Below are positions 1 to 10,700 of a DNA stretch of 29,805 bases, one piece after another; the first letter of the stretch is position 1, and each line of letters opens with the position of its first letter. A program made the translations under genes and the position numbers. The stretch lies in the NCBI GenBank assembly GCA_012064415.1, contig SSNU01000342.1:1-29805 (forward strand), written 5' to 3'. The stretch is from Gyrodactylus bullatarudis. Taxonomy: Eukaryota; Platyhelminthes; Monogenea; Gyrodactylidea; Gyrodactylidae. The notes under the pieces are model-generated. The model made no database searches. It had not been told where the DNA came from and saw only the letters and a program-made list of their open reading frames with translations.

Positions 1-417
1 TTTTATACCAGGACCCTAATAGACCTACTTCAAAGTACAATGAAATTTTTTTTATTTATCGAAAAACTGTGAATTTACACAAATGTACACAAATGAACGG
101 AGGTGTGATTTTACACTCCACAAATACGGTTCCCACCTTTATTACGGAGGTAAAACTGTTATTCAATTTTATGTTTCATTTTAGTAAGAATTTTTAATTA
201 CTTTTTAGTACTTGTGAATCGAATCAAATTTATTTCGTCATAGAAAGTCATAAAAAATCCCTTGAAATTAGTACATTATAATTTTTAAGCCCTTAAACTG
301 ATTTTTTTAAGGCCTTAACCATGACTTGGTTGACCGTTGAGGAAAATTTTTCATGGAAACAAGATTAACCTTTCTCATATGTTTCAGAGTTCAAATCTAT
401 TCGAGGAAATAGAATAT
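1..417. other. Intergenic, no gene seen
   Basis: AT-rich sequence downstream of the minus-strand orphan gene. It contains a 10-bp tandem duplication (TACACAAATG twice, 76-95) followed by a small imperfect hairpin (GGAGGTGTGA with TTACACTCC, about 100-119). I see no coding sequence or RNA gene here. Confidence 0.5.
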
Positions 418-1539
418 TTATTCCAATGTGACTTGATCAGTTTCGTTATCTTCATCTAGGTTAAGTACTTTTGGATGCTGATTTGGTTCTGCATTCGTTT
501 CTGGTTCTTGTTCCAGTTGAAATTCGTCTTTGTTTTTGGTCCAACTAATTTTGAACCAACGTGAAAATTGACCTTTCAAGGCTTCAGTAAAACTCTTTTT
601 ATTAGCATCTTTGATTTTTCCATTTATCATGACAATGATTAAAATGACAATCTTTTGACCAAATAACAGATCATGAGAAATCGAGTCTAGGCCAGTCTCC
701 TTGATATGGTCATCAATGGATATTTCCTCAGTCTGGCTGTCCATAAGGGCCAACAGTTGCTCAGATTTTGCCTTGATCTTGATGAGATATGTTGCTTTTT
801 CGGTTATTATAGCGTACATCATTTCTAAAAGTCTCTCAAAAACATCAGGATCCTCTAAGTAATGTCTATTCTCACGGCATTTCTTTTTAAACTTATCTCT
901 GGTTACTGTGCAGGTTAAATATTCCCCAAAAAGAGTATCGATACATTCATTTTTTAACCACTCCTGTTCCTTATTTGGTAAGAAATGAGTGACTCCACAT
1001 ATCGTACCAAATCCTAGAAAGTAAGCATAACACTTGACGATTTTTTTGGCTCTCAAGTCATCCTTGTCTGGATAGCTTTTTTTATGGTCGGCATGAAGAT
1101 CAAGGAGGAAACTTAATAAAGGAAATATTTTGTCAGGATGAACATATTTTATCAGTCCCAAGTAGATTGAATCTGGATCACTGAGCTGGTTAACAAGATC
1201 ACAAACTTTTTTGTACTTCTTCTTGAATTGATCCATTGACATACTATCATCTTCAATAAGTGAATCAATTTCGTGCTTAGGATTTTTGAATAAGTTCCTT
1301 GCCTTATGATACCCTTTGTATGCCTTTTTACAAGCAAAAGCAACTCCGGTACAAGCCACACCTACACCCTTACAGGTATATTTTATAGCATTACCAGTAA
1401 ATTTGAATGCTGTTGACCAACCATCTGTAGTATCTTGAGATTTACCATCATCTTCAACCACAATGAATTGTATAATATCTTTCTCTTCTTCCATTTTGAT
1501 ATTTTCATAAAAGTTAAAAACGTGGAGTAAAAATAACAT
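418..1539 (-). CDS. Orphan protein, single exon (373 aa, or 358 aa from second Met)
   Basis: I do not recognise this protein. It is one uninterrupted 373-codon frame, very long for such AT-rich DNA, so it is probably a real gene. The first ATG (1539) gives a short hydrophobic N-terminal stretch. A second in-frame ATG at 1494, opening MEEEKDIIQF, may be the true start. Visible parts are: an acidic N-terminus; a Gly/Ala/Cys-rich, Lys-dotted segment at about residues 47-80 (KGVGVACTGVAFACKKAYKG); a long charged helical body rich in Lys, Asp and Glu; a short hydrophobic run near residues 296-308 (KIVILIIVMINGKI); and an acidic, Asn/Gln/Pro-rich tail. No catalytic motif, zinc finger or convincing transmembrane bundle is visible. 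A possible AATAAA signal overlaps the stop codon (plus-strand TTTATT, 417-422). It is head-to-head with the transporter at 2358. It could be a lineage-specific gene or an old transposon product. Confidence 0.6.
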   Translation of the reverse strand: MLFLLHVFNFYENIKMEEEKDIIQFIVVEDDGKSQDTTDGWSTAFKFTGNAIKYTCKGVGVACTGVAFACKKAYKGYHKARNLFKNPKHEIDSLIEDDSMSMDQFKKKYKKVCDLVNQLSDPDSIYLGLIKYVHPDKIFPLLSFLLDLHADHKKSYPDKDDLRAKKIVKCYAYFLGFGTICGVTHFLPNKEQEWLKNECIDTLFGEYLTCTVTRDKFKKKCRENRHYLEDPDVFERLLEMMYAIITEKATYLIKIKAKSEQLLALMDSQTEEISIDDHIKETGLDSISHDLLFGQKIVILIIVMINGKIKDANKKSFTEALKGQFSRWFKISWTKNKDEFQLEQEPETNAEPNQHPKVLNLDEDNETDQVTLE

Positions 1540-2357
1540 TTTAAATTGCGACGGTTGAGAAAAAATCTATGGAAACTATTCTGATTGCTTAATGGTAGAA
1601 AGCAATCCAAAAAATTATTCCTCTTATTCAATTTTCTTCCTTCTCAATTATATTTTAAAAAATTATAAAAGAAAGAATCTGATGAAAATTAGGCCGTTTT
1701 TTTTCGATAAAAAAATGTACATTTGATGAATAAAACTTTTTCTTCTAAAACTACAAATATGATATTAAGCGGATTTTCGGACGTTTTTGAAAAATTTGGT
1801 GAATCATATCATCGCAAAAATTGGAGAACGATTAAAAATATATTGAAAAATTCTGTATTCCACACTATATTATTGATTTAAAATTGTCGGAATTTTCATC
1901 TAAAAGTAGCAAATTTGGCGTTCTAACTAAAATATATTCTCATTGAGGATTGCTCAAATGAAATTCAGAAATTTCATCTAATTAAATTTTAAGTAAACAA
2001 AATATTGTTATTGTAAACGACTTTGTCAGAACCCTCAAGTATTTTATATCATTAGAACTTAAAATATTCTCCCGTAATTTTACTATTTATTATAATTAAA
2101 GTCAGCCCTTCCGATAAGTTATAATGCATACTGAAATGAATTTAATAACTTCTAGCCAATCAATTTGTATGTTCTGTATGCTTATGCTTAAGTGAACGAA
2201 ACCCCTTTGTTATTGAAAAAGTAAACAAATCTCTCTTTGATTGACATTTGATCTTGACAAATGAATGTACTCTGCTTTAATTAAGATATGAATAAATTTA
2301 TTTTATGGAGATTTTTGAAAAATAAATAGATTGGCCGGAGAGTAAAAGAAAACAAGT
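1540..2357. promoter_or_regulatory. Divergent intergenic region between orphan gene and SLC16-type gene
   Basis: About 820 bp of AT-rich DNA between two head-to-head genes. It must hold both promoters, but no specific element can be named. There are no long ORFs or obvious repeats. The 5' leader immediately before the transporter ATG (2358) is purine-rich. Confidence 0.4.
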
Positions 2358-5300
2358 ATGCAGACTGTTCCTCATCTTGATAGAGGATATGCCTGGTTTG
2401 TTCTTTTTGCTGGGGCCATAAATTTTTGGTTATGTCAAGGTTTCGTCTATTCCCTAGTGATATTCAAAAGACCCCTGAAAGAATACTTTTCAGTTACAGA
2501 GGAACAATTGAATTATTTGGTGCCTACATTTTGTTTCATTCAAATGTTTTCAGGTAAGTCTTCGAAATAACAGTACCTCAAAAATTTTTTTATTTTATTT
2601 TTAATACACAATACCTCCTTCTACCTAGTTAAAATGAAGATGTGAATTTATGATTTTGATAAAAATCTCAATTTTTTATCAGAATTTGCAATTTAGATGA
2701 TATTTCATGTTGGCGCCAAATTCCCAATTTTTGAGAAAGTGATCAAAATTTAATTTTATTAATGCTTATATTGACCCAAGTTTAATCATAGGATTCCAGA
2801 CCATTGTAAAAGAGTAACCAAATTGCTTACGCCCTGTGAACCTAATTTTCAAGTTTTAGAGTATCATACTGTATTGTTCTTAATATGCTCGTTTAAATAA
2901 GGAGTAATTTGAATTTTGTTGCTAGCAAAGTGTGGCCACTTGTGAATACTATTATCATATGAGCTTTAACTTGATGGAGATTGTCTTCTAACACCTAGAT
3001 GTTAGAGTTCGGGCTCGTCAGTAAACCATAGCTAGGAATCGATTCCATATTCCAGATTTCATATGGATATAGTAATTACCAGTGACCACACTTTGCTGGT
3101 AGGTTTATTGTCTAAAAAGACTGTAAAATTCTACATTGTTATTGCTTATTTTCAGCAGATTAAATAATAAATAATTCATCCCCTTTTCCAGCTAGTTTCT
3201 TCATCAAATTGAAAATGTTTCTTTCGATTCGTAAGATTATATTCATTTGTACTATGATGACATCGGCAAGCTTCATCATTGCCTCAATTCAATCTTCTTA
3301 TTTTATGGTATTCCTATTCTTGGTCGTTTTCCCAGGCTTCTTCACCAGTGGGGAGTACGTCGCCTGCATAGATGCCATGGATAATTACTTTTGTAAATAC
3401 AAACGACTTGCATTAACCCTGAGTAATGCAGGCCTCGGCATAGGAGTATTTTTCTATCCATATTTTTTTCAATATTTCATTGAAAATTACACCTGGAGGA
3501 TGGCTATATTCTCGTTTGGCCTATTCCATTTGAATCAATTAATCCCAACAGCTGCCTTTATTAGAGCCAGTCTCTGGCGTCGGAAATATGCCGAGAAAGA
3601 AGTGGACATTTCACCTGAGAATAATTTCATTTTGGTCCTCGTGGAAAAGGAGAACGCCCTCAAGACGAATCAGTTAAAGTACATTTACAACTTGTCAAAT
3701 GAAAAATGGAACAAGGACGATTTGATTATTGATACAGAAAAATCTGAAATCACTCTTCAGGGCCACTTTAAGTTTATCATGCTCGGCCAGAATTTTACTT
3801 TATCTGAAAAGATTAGGTATCATCTGAAACCATTGACCAACATTAAAGTATTTTACAATGAAATCGTAGTTACCAGAGATGTTTTCGTTTTCAACTTTTC
3901 ATGTTCCCTATTTCTGTTGAGCAGTTTCATTGTGATCAACATTCTGACTCTCTACTATGAAGATATCAGGATAACTCAGGAGGAATTGGTAAAATTAAAC
4001 CTAATCATGGGTATCTTAAGTTTAAGTGGAAGAATTTCATCAGCCTTCACACTAACTCTATTGCCATGGCTTGAAGCAAACATTATGTTCTTTATTTCTT
4101 GTACAGGAATGTTGATAAATTGCTTTTTTCTGTATTCAATTGAAAACTATTACGGCCAACTAGTATGTTGTATTTTCTATGGGCTGTTTAGCATATCAGC
4201 TTCTGCCTATATAAATGCTGTATGCTTTGAACTGGCTGGTCCAGAAAAGATGATCAAGGCTATTAGTCAAAATACAATGTGGCAGGGCATTGGACTTTTG
4301 CTCACACCATTTGCATCAAGTGAGTCTATAGATGAAACTAGTACTTTCTAGTTATATTTTAGACCTAAATCTAATAAATTTTCTATCGGTTATTACTTGA
4401 GCATCAAATTTCCCACTTTTACCACTATACCTTTTGCACACGAAATTGAGAGGTCGTTTTATTCAAAGTAAAAATTATTATTTCCAAAGCAAAAGTATAC
4501 AATTACAAGAACATAATGTTATTTTAAAGGACAGTGTACATTGTTATGCAGTTAATAACCAAGAACAGTGGAATGACAAATCATACGTAGCTTCTCAAAA
4601 ATAGTGGAATGATGTGGTGTATTCGAAGGTATATAAGGCAATTTCATACCCTCACACACATCCATGTGTTTGACTCAGAATCTTAACATAGAAGTATAGA
4701 AAGGGTAATTATGATTAAGTCGTATGCAATGAAACTAGTAATTAGCAATTGAAGTTAATTTTTTAACATTACACAACAGAAAACAAGAAAGTTTATATGT
4801 TTTTGAAAAACAGTTTTTCAAGGTTTATGGTATGAGTCATCTTATTTTTCATTATTTTGTGTAAAATTGATAGAGTACTTTTTTCCATCTTCGATCAACT
4901 ACATTGTGTCTACTACGATAGTGAAAGATGACATAACATGATGTGAATGTGAGAAAAAAAGTTTTGGCCTTCTATAGGAACGGTGGTAACTGAAGGGAAT
5001 ATGCCAAGATTTCTGATTTTCCTTATTCCACAGCCTACCGTTGGGTTCGTACTGAAAATGATTTACACCTACCAAGTGGGGGAATTTATTGATTATTCAA
5101 GAACTGGAGGCGATCTTCCAAAATCTGAATACAACATGAGAATTTTAGAAATTGGGGCTGAGCAAGCTATAAGCCAGATATCCCCAGCTACAATTACTCA
5201 ATGTGCTGTACATGTTGAAAAATATTTTCCTATTATAATGAGTAAACAAGATTTAATAGAATAAATAATCCTCTCGAATTGAAATATAAACTTTCTCTTT

Positions 5301-6465
5301 GATTTGAGTTTATTTTTTAGTCAAAGTACTGTTGATTAATCCGTCATACCATTAATTATAAATCAGGATGGACTGTTGTACATATACTTCTATGTAATTA
5401 CACTACATTTATACTTTATTTTGTATATCTTCATAATGAAAACAATTATAATTATCTTGTAGTTTGTTCAACACTTTCTCTCAAAATCACATGCAAAAGG
5501 TATAGATCAAAAATTTTGCTTGTTCTGTCTGGCTAGTTTTTATAGTTGGGAACAGTTTTATTTTTGATAAGCTGTTCATTATCATTGAAATTTGACACAA
5601 AACTAAAATAAAAATAGCTAATTCCCAAATTAGTTTAAGTAGGAGATAACTCAATTATAGTTAGTTTCCACTATGATTAAGAAAATATTCACTTTCTATA
5701 TTAGAAAGCTAGTAGTTAATAAGAAAATGGTAATTTATGATTTTTGCAAAATTCTTAATTTTTCCCTCAAGAAATCGAATTTGATCAAGTTATTTTGAAA
5801 TCTAGATCATGAGGCCCTCTTTCACGATACGGAGAAAAAAATTGAGAAAAAAGGGATTTTTAAGGGAAATTCGAAATCTTGAAGTAGCGCCAAATTACAA
5901 TTTTTTGAAAATTTTGAATTTGAAAACTTTTGATCACTCTCTCACATTGAAATCAACAAAAATTTTCAACTCAAAGTTCAGAAAATGGGAATTTGGCACT
6001 ACTTCAAGATTTCAAATTTGCTGTATTTTCCTAAAAATTGATTATTTCTAAATTTTTTTTCTCTGTATCGTGAAAGAGGGCCTCATAATTTGGATTTCAA
6101 AAATTCTTGATCAAAATCGATTTCTTGATGGAAAAATTAAGAATTTTGTAAAAATCATAAATTCCCATCTTTATATTAACTAGGTGAACTTAATGATTAA
6201 AGAATTTTTACTGTTAAATGCAGCCACGGTACTGCAAGGGTTAAGAATGCATCATATCTGAATCTATTAAATTTTCATATTTCAAGATTTACTTTTGCAA
6301 TATGTGGAAAATTTTCGGGGCAGATTCATGGTTTGTGGATCAATATTCGGTATCTGCATGTTTCTCATGCTTCCCATTGTTCTCAAGAGGATACGACTTG
6401 GAATGAAAAAAGCCTCTGAGAAGATTGACCTGAGCAATATCAAGAGATCTAATGATTTCTATTGA
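2358..6465 (+). CDS. SLC16 (monocarboxylate transporter)-like MFS transporter, 500 aa
   Basis: Three exons join in phase: 2358-2553, 3192-4319 and 6287-6465 (1503 nt, 500 aa). Donors are GTAAGT and GTGAGT; acceptors end in CCAG and CAAG. The protein starts with a variant of the MCT TM1 signature (LDRGYAWFVLFAGAINFWL instead of DGGWGW). It then shows the TM4-5 family pattern YFCKYKRLALTLSNAGLGIG. A long hydrophilic middle loop (about residues 195-275) separates two sets of roughly six membrane helices, and the protein ends with a last helix and a short Lys-rich cytoplasmic tail. Length and topology fit SLC16 proton-linked or facilitative carriers of the plasma membrane. The substrate cannot be read from sequence, and the degenerate TM1 motif argues against a classical MCT1-4. 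Intron 1 (638 bp) carries a small MITE-like element; intron 2 (1967 bp) carries a foldback repeat and a possible alternative terminal exon. Confidence 0.85.
2921..3100. repeat. 180-bp inverted-repeat (MITE-like) element in transporter intron 1
   Basis: The ends are inverted copies: AGCAAAGTGTGGCCACT at 2924-2940 pairs with AGTGACCACACTTTGCT at 3081-3097 (one mismatch). Weaker pairing continues inward to the CATATG found on both sides. A small inner hairpin (CTAACA...TGTTAG) lies near the centre. There is no ORF. The terminal sequence resembles Tc1/mariner-type ends, but a clear TA duplication is not intact, so the superfamily is a guess. Confidence 0.55.
4978..5264 (+). other. Cryptic ORF / possible alternative terminal exon in transporter intron 2
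   Basis: An open frame of about 94 codons follows a good acceptor (CCTTCTATAG, AG at 4976-4977) and ends at TAA 5262-5264. Its two leading bases complete the single base left by the transporter donor at 4319/4320. Splicing here would therefore replace the last membrane helix with a different C-terminus. The peptide (for example FLIFLIPQPTVGFV, and ISPATITQCAVHVEKYFP near its end) is not transporter-like. The tail vaguely resembles C-termini of DDE transposases. The alternatives are a transposon fragment, an exonised TE, or a small separate gene. Composition is less AT-biased than the surrounding intron. Confidence 0.35.
5714..6181. repeat. Foldback element (~468 bp) in transporter intron 2
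   Basis: The two halves are diverged inverted copies around a centre near 5947. TGAGGCCCTCTTTCACGATA (left, about 5808) returns as its reverse complement near 6068-6088. AGTTAAT...AATTTATGATTTTTGCAAAATTC on the left (written here as two separated parts, about 5714 and 5732) pairs with the right edge at about 6145-6181. An 80-codon frame inside (5809-6051) is an incidental product of the repeat, with no protein-like composition. It is older than the neighbouring hairpins because pairing is broken by several mismatches and small indels. Confidence 0.7.
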
Positions 6466-6612
6466 ATAAAAATGTACTTTCGTTCAAAAACAAATTTATT
6501 CTTTTTATTAATTTCATTTAATCCTTAACCAGTTATTTCTCAATGGCTAAATGTATGATTTTCCCTTATATGGAATCATATAAATGACCTCAGGCGGATT
6601 GTGAATTTATTG
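6466..6612. terminator. 3' flank of SLC16-type gene
   Basis: The stop codon TGA (6463-6465) is followed directly by AATAAA (6465-6470), a possible polyadenylation hexamer overlapping the stop by one base. T-rich sequence lies downstream. No terminator structure is inferred beyond this signal. Confidence 0.4.
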
Positions 6613-6888
6613 ATTAGTGAGAAGTTTAAAATAAATTTGAATTGTCTATTTGATAAAAAGGATCTGAATTCAAATCATAACAAATTCGCTCATATTCTTC
6701 ACAGATGAAGAAGAAAAAGTTAGTTGAATTTGCTTCTCAAGAGAAAAAGTCTCAATGTTATATCTTATAAAATTCAACTAACTTTTTCTTCTTCATCTGT
6801 GAAGAATATGAGCGAATTTGTTATGATTTTAATTCAGATCCTTTTTATCAAATAGACAATTCAAATTTATTTCAAACTTCTCACTAAT
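6613..6888. repeat. Near-perfect hairpin repeat, 119-bp arms, 38-nt loop
   Basis: Left arm 6613-6731 and right arm 6770-6888 are reverse complements in exact register (paired coordinates always sum to 13501). I found only two mismatches by eye. The outer edge is ATTAGTGAGAAGTTT and the inner edge AGTTAGTTGAATTT. There is no coding content and no clear flanking target-site duplication. It lies in the convergent gap between the transporter and malic enzyme, so readthrough from either gene would produce a long double-stranded RNA hairpin. Confidence 0.9.
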
Positions 6889-6896
6889 AACTTATA

Positions 6897-7450
6897 CAGT
6901 TGTACCTGAGACTTGCGTGTGGAAAATCAAACACTTTTCAATCTCCTCCGAAAATATGTTTCATATTTTATGAATCTACTTGAAAGTAGTATTATCACAT
7001 ATTTTTTACAATAATTTTTAATTTTTACATATTTGAATAGAGCTTTTTCTGAATGAAATCTCATTCAGTGTTAAAAAGCTTAACACATTGTTTAACCGTA
7101 AATATTTGACACCTCTGAAATAAATAATGAAGCATATTTTAGAAAGGATTGACTCGCTAAAATAACAATGAATAGTTGGGTATACAGAGTTGAGAAAAAA
7201 ATTGATGATAAATTAAAATCTGAAAAACTTTGAAAGGGAATATATTTGCAAGGAAAAGTCAATTTGCAGTGAAAGCTACACAGATGGAAAGATCAGAAAA
7301 AGCTCTATTCAAATATGTAAAAATTAAAAATTATTGTAAAAAATATGTGATAATACTACTTTCAAGTAGATTCATAAAAATATGAAACATATTTTCGGAG
7401 GAGATTGAAAAGTGTTTGATTTTCCACACGCAAGTCTCAGGTACAAATGT
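6897..7450. repeat. Foldback element, ~156-bp arms with 240-bp centre
   Basis: Left arm about 6897-7052 and right arm about 7293-7450 are inverted copies with one single-base indel (the T run near 6970) and few mismatches. The outer edge is TTGTACCTGAGACTTGCG and the inner edge AGAGCTTTTTCTGA. The 240-bp centre is AT-rich with no ORF. It starts only 8 bp after the preceding hairpin, and the two are unrelated in sequence. It is likely a non-autonomous DNA transposon with long terminal inverted repeats. Confidence 0.85.
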
Positions 7451-7764
7451 AACTAATTAGTTATGTCATTAACCAATCATAGAAGCTTGGCTTGTTCCAA
7501 AGAGAATCAGAGTAGTATAACCTATATGTCATGATGATATTCACTTGACTTTTAAATTCTAAAAACTGACCATTCATCAGAGATCATGAAATGATAATTG
7601 AATGCATATATTCAGGAGAATAGACTTTTCATTTGATTGCTCAATACTCATTTATTAATGCATAATATTAAGTTGTATTATTAATAAGAAGGGGAAAAGA
7701 TATCTTTGATAAATTTCATTTCATGTTTAGCTATAGGATGAGTATATTGTTAAGAATACTCGTC
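7451..7764. other. 3' flank of malic enzyme, no gene seen
   Basis: AT-rich 3' flanking sequence of the minus-strand malic enzyme. Plus-strand TTTATT near 7651 gives a minus-strand AATAAA about 110 bases past the stop, a plausible polyadenylation signal. Nothing else is recognisable. Confidence 0.4.
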
Positions 7765-10700
7765 TTAGTGGTTAGGCCAATCATAAGGCTCGGGCATAGA
7801 ATCCTCATAGACAGGTTCATACATTTTCTTCTTGAGGTAATCCTGAAGGACATCTGGCTTTGGAAGTGCATGAGCAATGTTGTTCTCATAAGCATAGACA
7901 GCACAGCGTTCAGCTATGGCCAAGGAGACATCACGAATCTCACCGAGGGGTGGAAAAACTCTACCCAATTTAAGATCATGTTCATCGACTTGATCAGCCA
8001 AAGCGTTAGCAGCAATGACGAATATCTCTTGGGGTATTGGTCGAATCTCACAAGCAGTTATGGCTAAACCAACCCCTGGGAAAATGTAGCTGTTATTGCA
8101 TTGACCTGGTTGAAAGACTTTCTTCTCGCCGTTTATTTCGATTTCAACTCGGTCAAAGGGTGAACCGCTGGTAAAGACACAACGTCCCTCAGTTGCCTTG
8201 TATGCTTGTTCTGCAGTGCATTCAGCTTTTGAAGTTGGATTACTGAGGGCAAAAATTATAGGCCGGTCAGAATTTTTGTCGATTGCCTTGAGAACATCTT
8301 GTGAGAATAGGCCACCAACGCCAGAGGCACCTGGAAAATTAGATAATTCAATATTGACAAAACTGACATTTTTACGACAAAAATCTGTGATTATATTAAA
8401 TTTTGGGATATTGGGTTTTTCTTTCTGGGTGGGGAGCCCTTAACTTTTGGGTCAGAACTGGATTTTCATTCAAAAATTAATCATACGTAAGAAAATTCAA
8501 AGTATTAAAAAATAAATTGCACTTAATAATTCAGATAATTGGACAGTGTTCAATGAACACATCAAATGAATCATACATCAGAACCAAGATCTAAAGGATA
8601 ACCGATTGAGCAGATAACTCATCTTGAAGATTAAGATTAAGCCAATAAATGTTCAATGGTTGATCCCCGTTAATTTCAATAAACCCTAAAAATATTGAGC
8701 ATTTTAACAGCAACTGAAATCCAGGTAAATACGAATTAGTGGAAGAGTGAGTTTATGAGGGCAAAGATGTTACATGTGGGTTCTACTAAATTTACAAGGT
8801 TCAAGGTCCCAAGTTTATCCTCAAAATATGATGGCATTAACCCTTTTTTATCAGCCGAATGTTACTTGTCACGGTTTTGAATATGCTTCAAAAGTATTTT
8901 ATTATAATAATTAGCTTATTGATTCAAAATAAATCTTGAATAAACTCTTATTGATTAAACTCGAAATTTATTCTTGAATTTATCCTCTGGTCATGAGCAT
9001 TTATCTCAACATTGACTAACTTGATTGGCACTCGACTCGAGAGAGAGAAAAGGTGTACTTTTTGAATACAGAGAGAAAAAGAAAAATTTAAGGAAATCAA
9101 TGCGGAAATCAATATATTGAAAAATGTGTGCTTGTGCAATATTTTTTTGGGGTATTCTTTTTTCTTCTTTCACACTTACGTACGTAAGCAATGCTTTATG
9201 AAGAAATGGAGAAATTCATAGAGACATTGGAATTGCTTCAAAATAATCGTTCATATTATTCATTAAATCCTCAAAAACGTACATGTTGCATATTTGAATC
9301 ACAAGATATGCTCATTCCACGAAAACTGTAATCAGATTTCTTCTTAGTGTAAGGGTTAAAAATAGAATTTAACCTACAAACATGATAGGCCAATCAGAAT
9401 CAAGTTAAAAAGTCAATGAATAAAATTAATATTTTGCAATGGCGTGGGATTTCATAACTTGATTACAGCAGGACTAAAACCCCTATTTCAAAATCGGTTA
9501 AAATTCAGGAATATATGTTACGACCAATGTGTACACAGCAAAGGTTTTTCCTGTATTCTAACCAATAAATTGATTATTAAATAATATTATTAATTAAATG
9601 TGCCTACTTGATATTTACTCATAAGTAGTAAAATCTTTGAGAAATCTTAAATGGATATTTTATATGCGCATATGAGTCTATCAAAACTAAATATTTTTTG
9701 AAGCTCTAATAATCATTCAATCAGATCTTGAGTAATAAAATGTACAAAAAGCCTAGTTGTTTTCTTAAATTTTCAAATCAGATTTATAAATGAGCTATTT
9801 TTGCTCATGATAATATAAGGAAATTGACGAATTTAACTTAAGCCAAAAAAATGAAATTCTAGAGATACTATCGAGCATGCCTTCTAAACCATAGGAAATA
9901 ACTCAGAAGTGTGAGTTTTTATGCAGATTATTTTTAGAATTTTAATGCAAGCTATAATTAACTTTTTATAGCAAAAATAAGACCTAGAATTCGATAAAAT
10001 ACAAATATTTCTCGAAATCTACACGATAAAAAAATTTGAAAATCGTATTATTTCGATCTAATGAGCATACTGTCAAAATTTATATAAAGTATACAGGACA
10101 GTATTTTGCTAGACTGTAAATTATGATGCACTAACCAATTATAGCAGTGACCTTCTTTTCCCGGACAATCTCAGCAATATCCTTCATCACGTCAGAGTCT
10201 TCTCGGGCAAATTCCACATTATGATCGTTAAGGTTTCCCTCGGGTCTATTCTAAATTGAATAAAATATAATGAAATATTGATAAACTGATATTAATATCC
10301 TTCTCATTCAAGAGAGCCAATTAGATCAGAGTATCTTGGACAAAACTCTGACATGTTAATTATGCATTTTATGAAATAGAAAGTCCAATATTCTAAAAGA
10401 ATAAACCTTAAATCATTTTTTTTCAATGAGCTTGACAGTAGATCAGTTAATCACAGAGATTCTCGAGGATCTCTATGAAAACGAGATTCATTTGGGAAAA
10501 AAGTTGACGTGAGAATTGCAGCCTTTAATTCGCATGACTACTTCAAAGTAGTTTGTGGGTATATCTTTGAATGAAAACTAACCTTAACAAGTAGGCCATC
10601 CTTATCGTACATGTAAATCCTTTTGTAGCTATCCTCTGATGAAATGCCTTCAATCTCCAGTGCTTTATGTAAAAGACTGGCAATTCCAGTTGCTGCTTCG

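Noticed and set aside
5647..5663. 17-bp string TAACTCAATTATAGTTA shared with 22331-22347
   Set aside because: The shared length does not extend into the flanks. In DNA this AT-rich, a 17-bp match within 30 kb can be chance.
5809..6051. 80-codon plus-strand frame
   Set aside because: It lies wholly within the foldback element and its composition follows the repeat. It is a by-product of the inverted repeat.
7723..8067. 114-codon plus-strand frame
   Set aside because: It is antisense to the last malic enzyme exon, whose protein is unambiguous.
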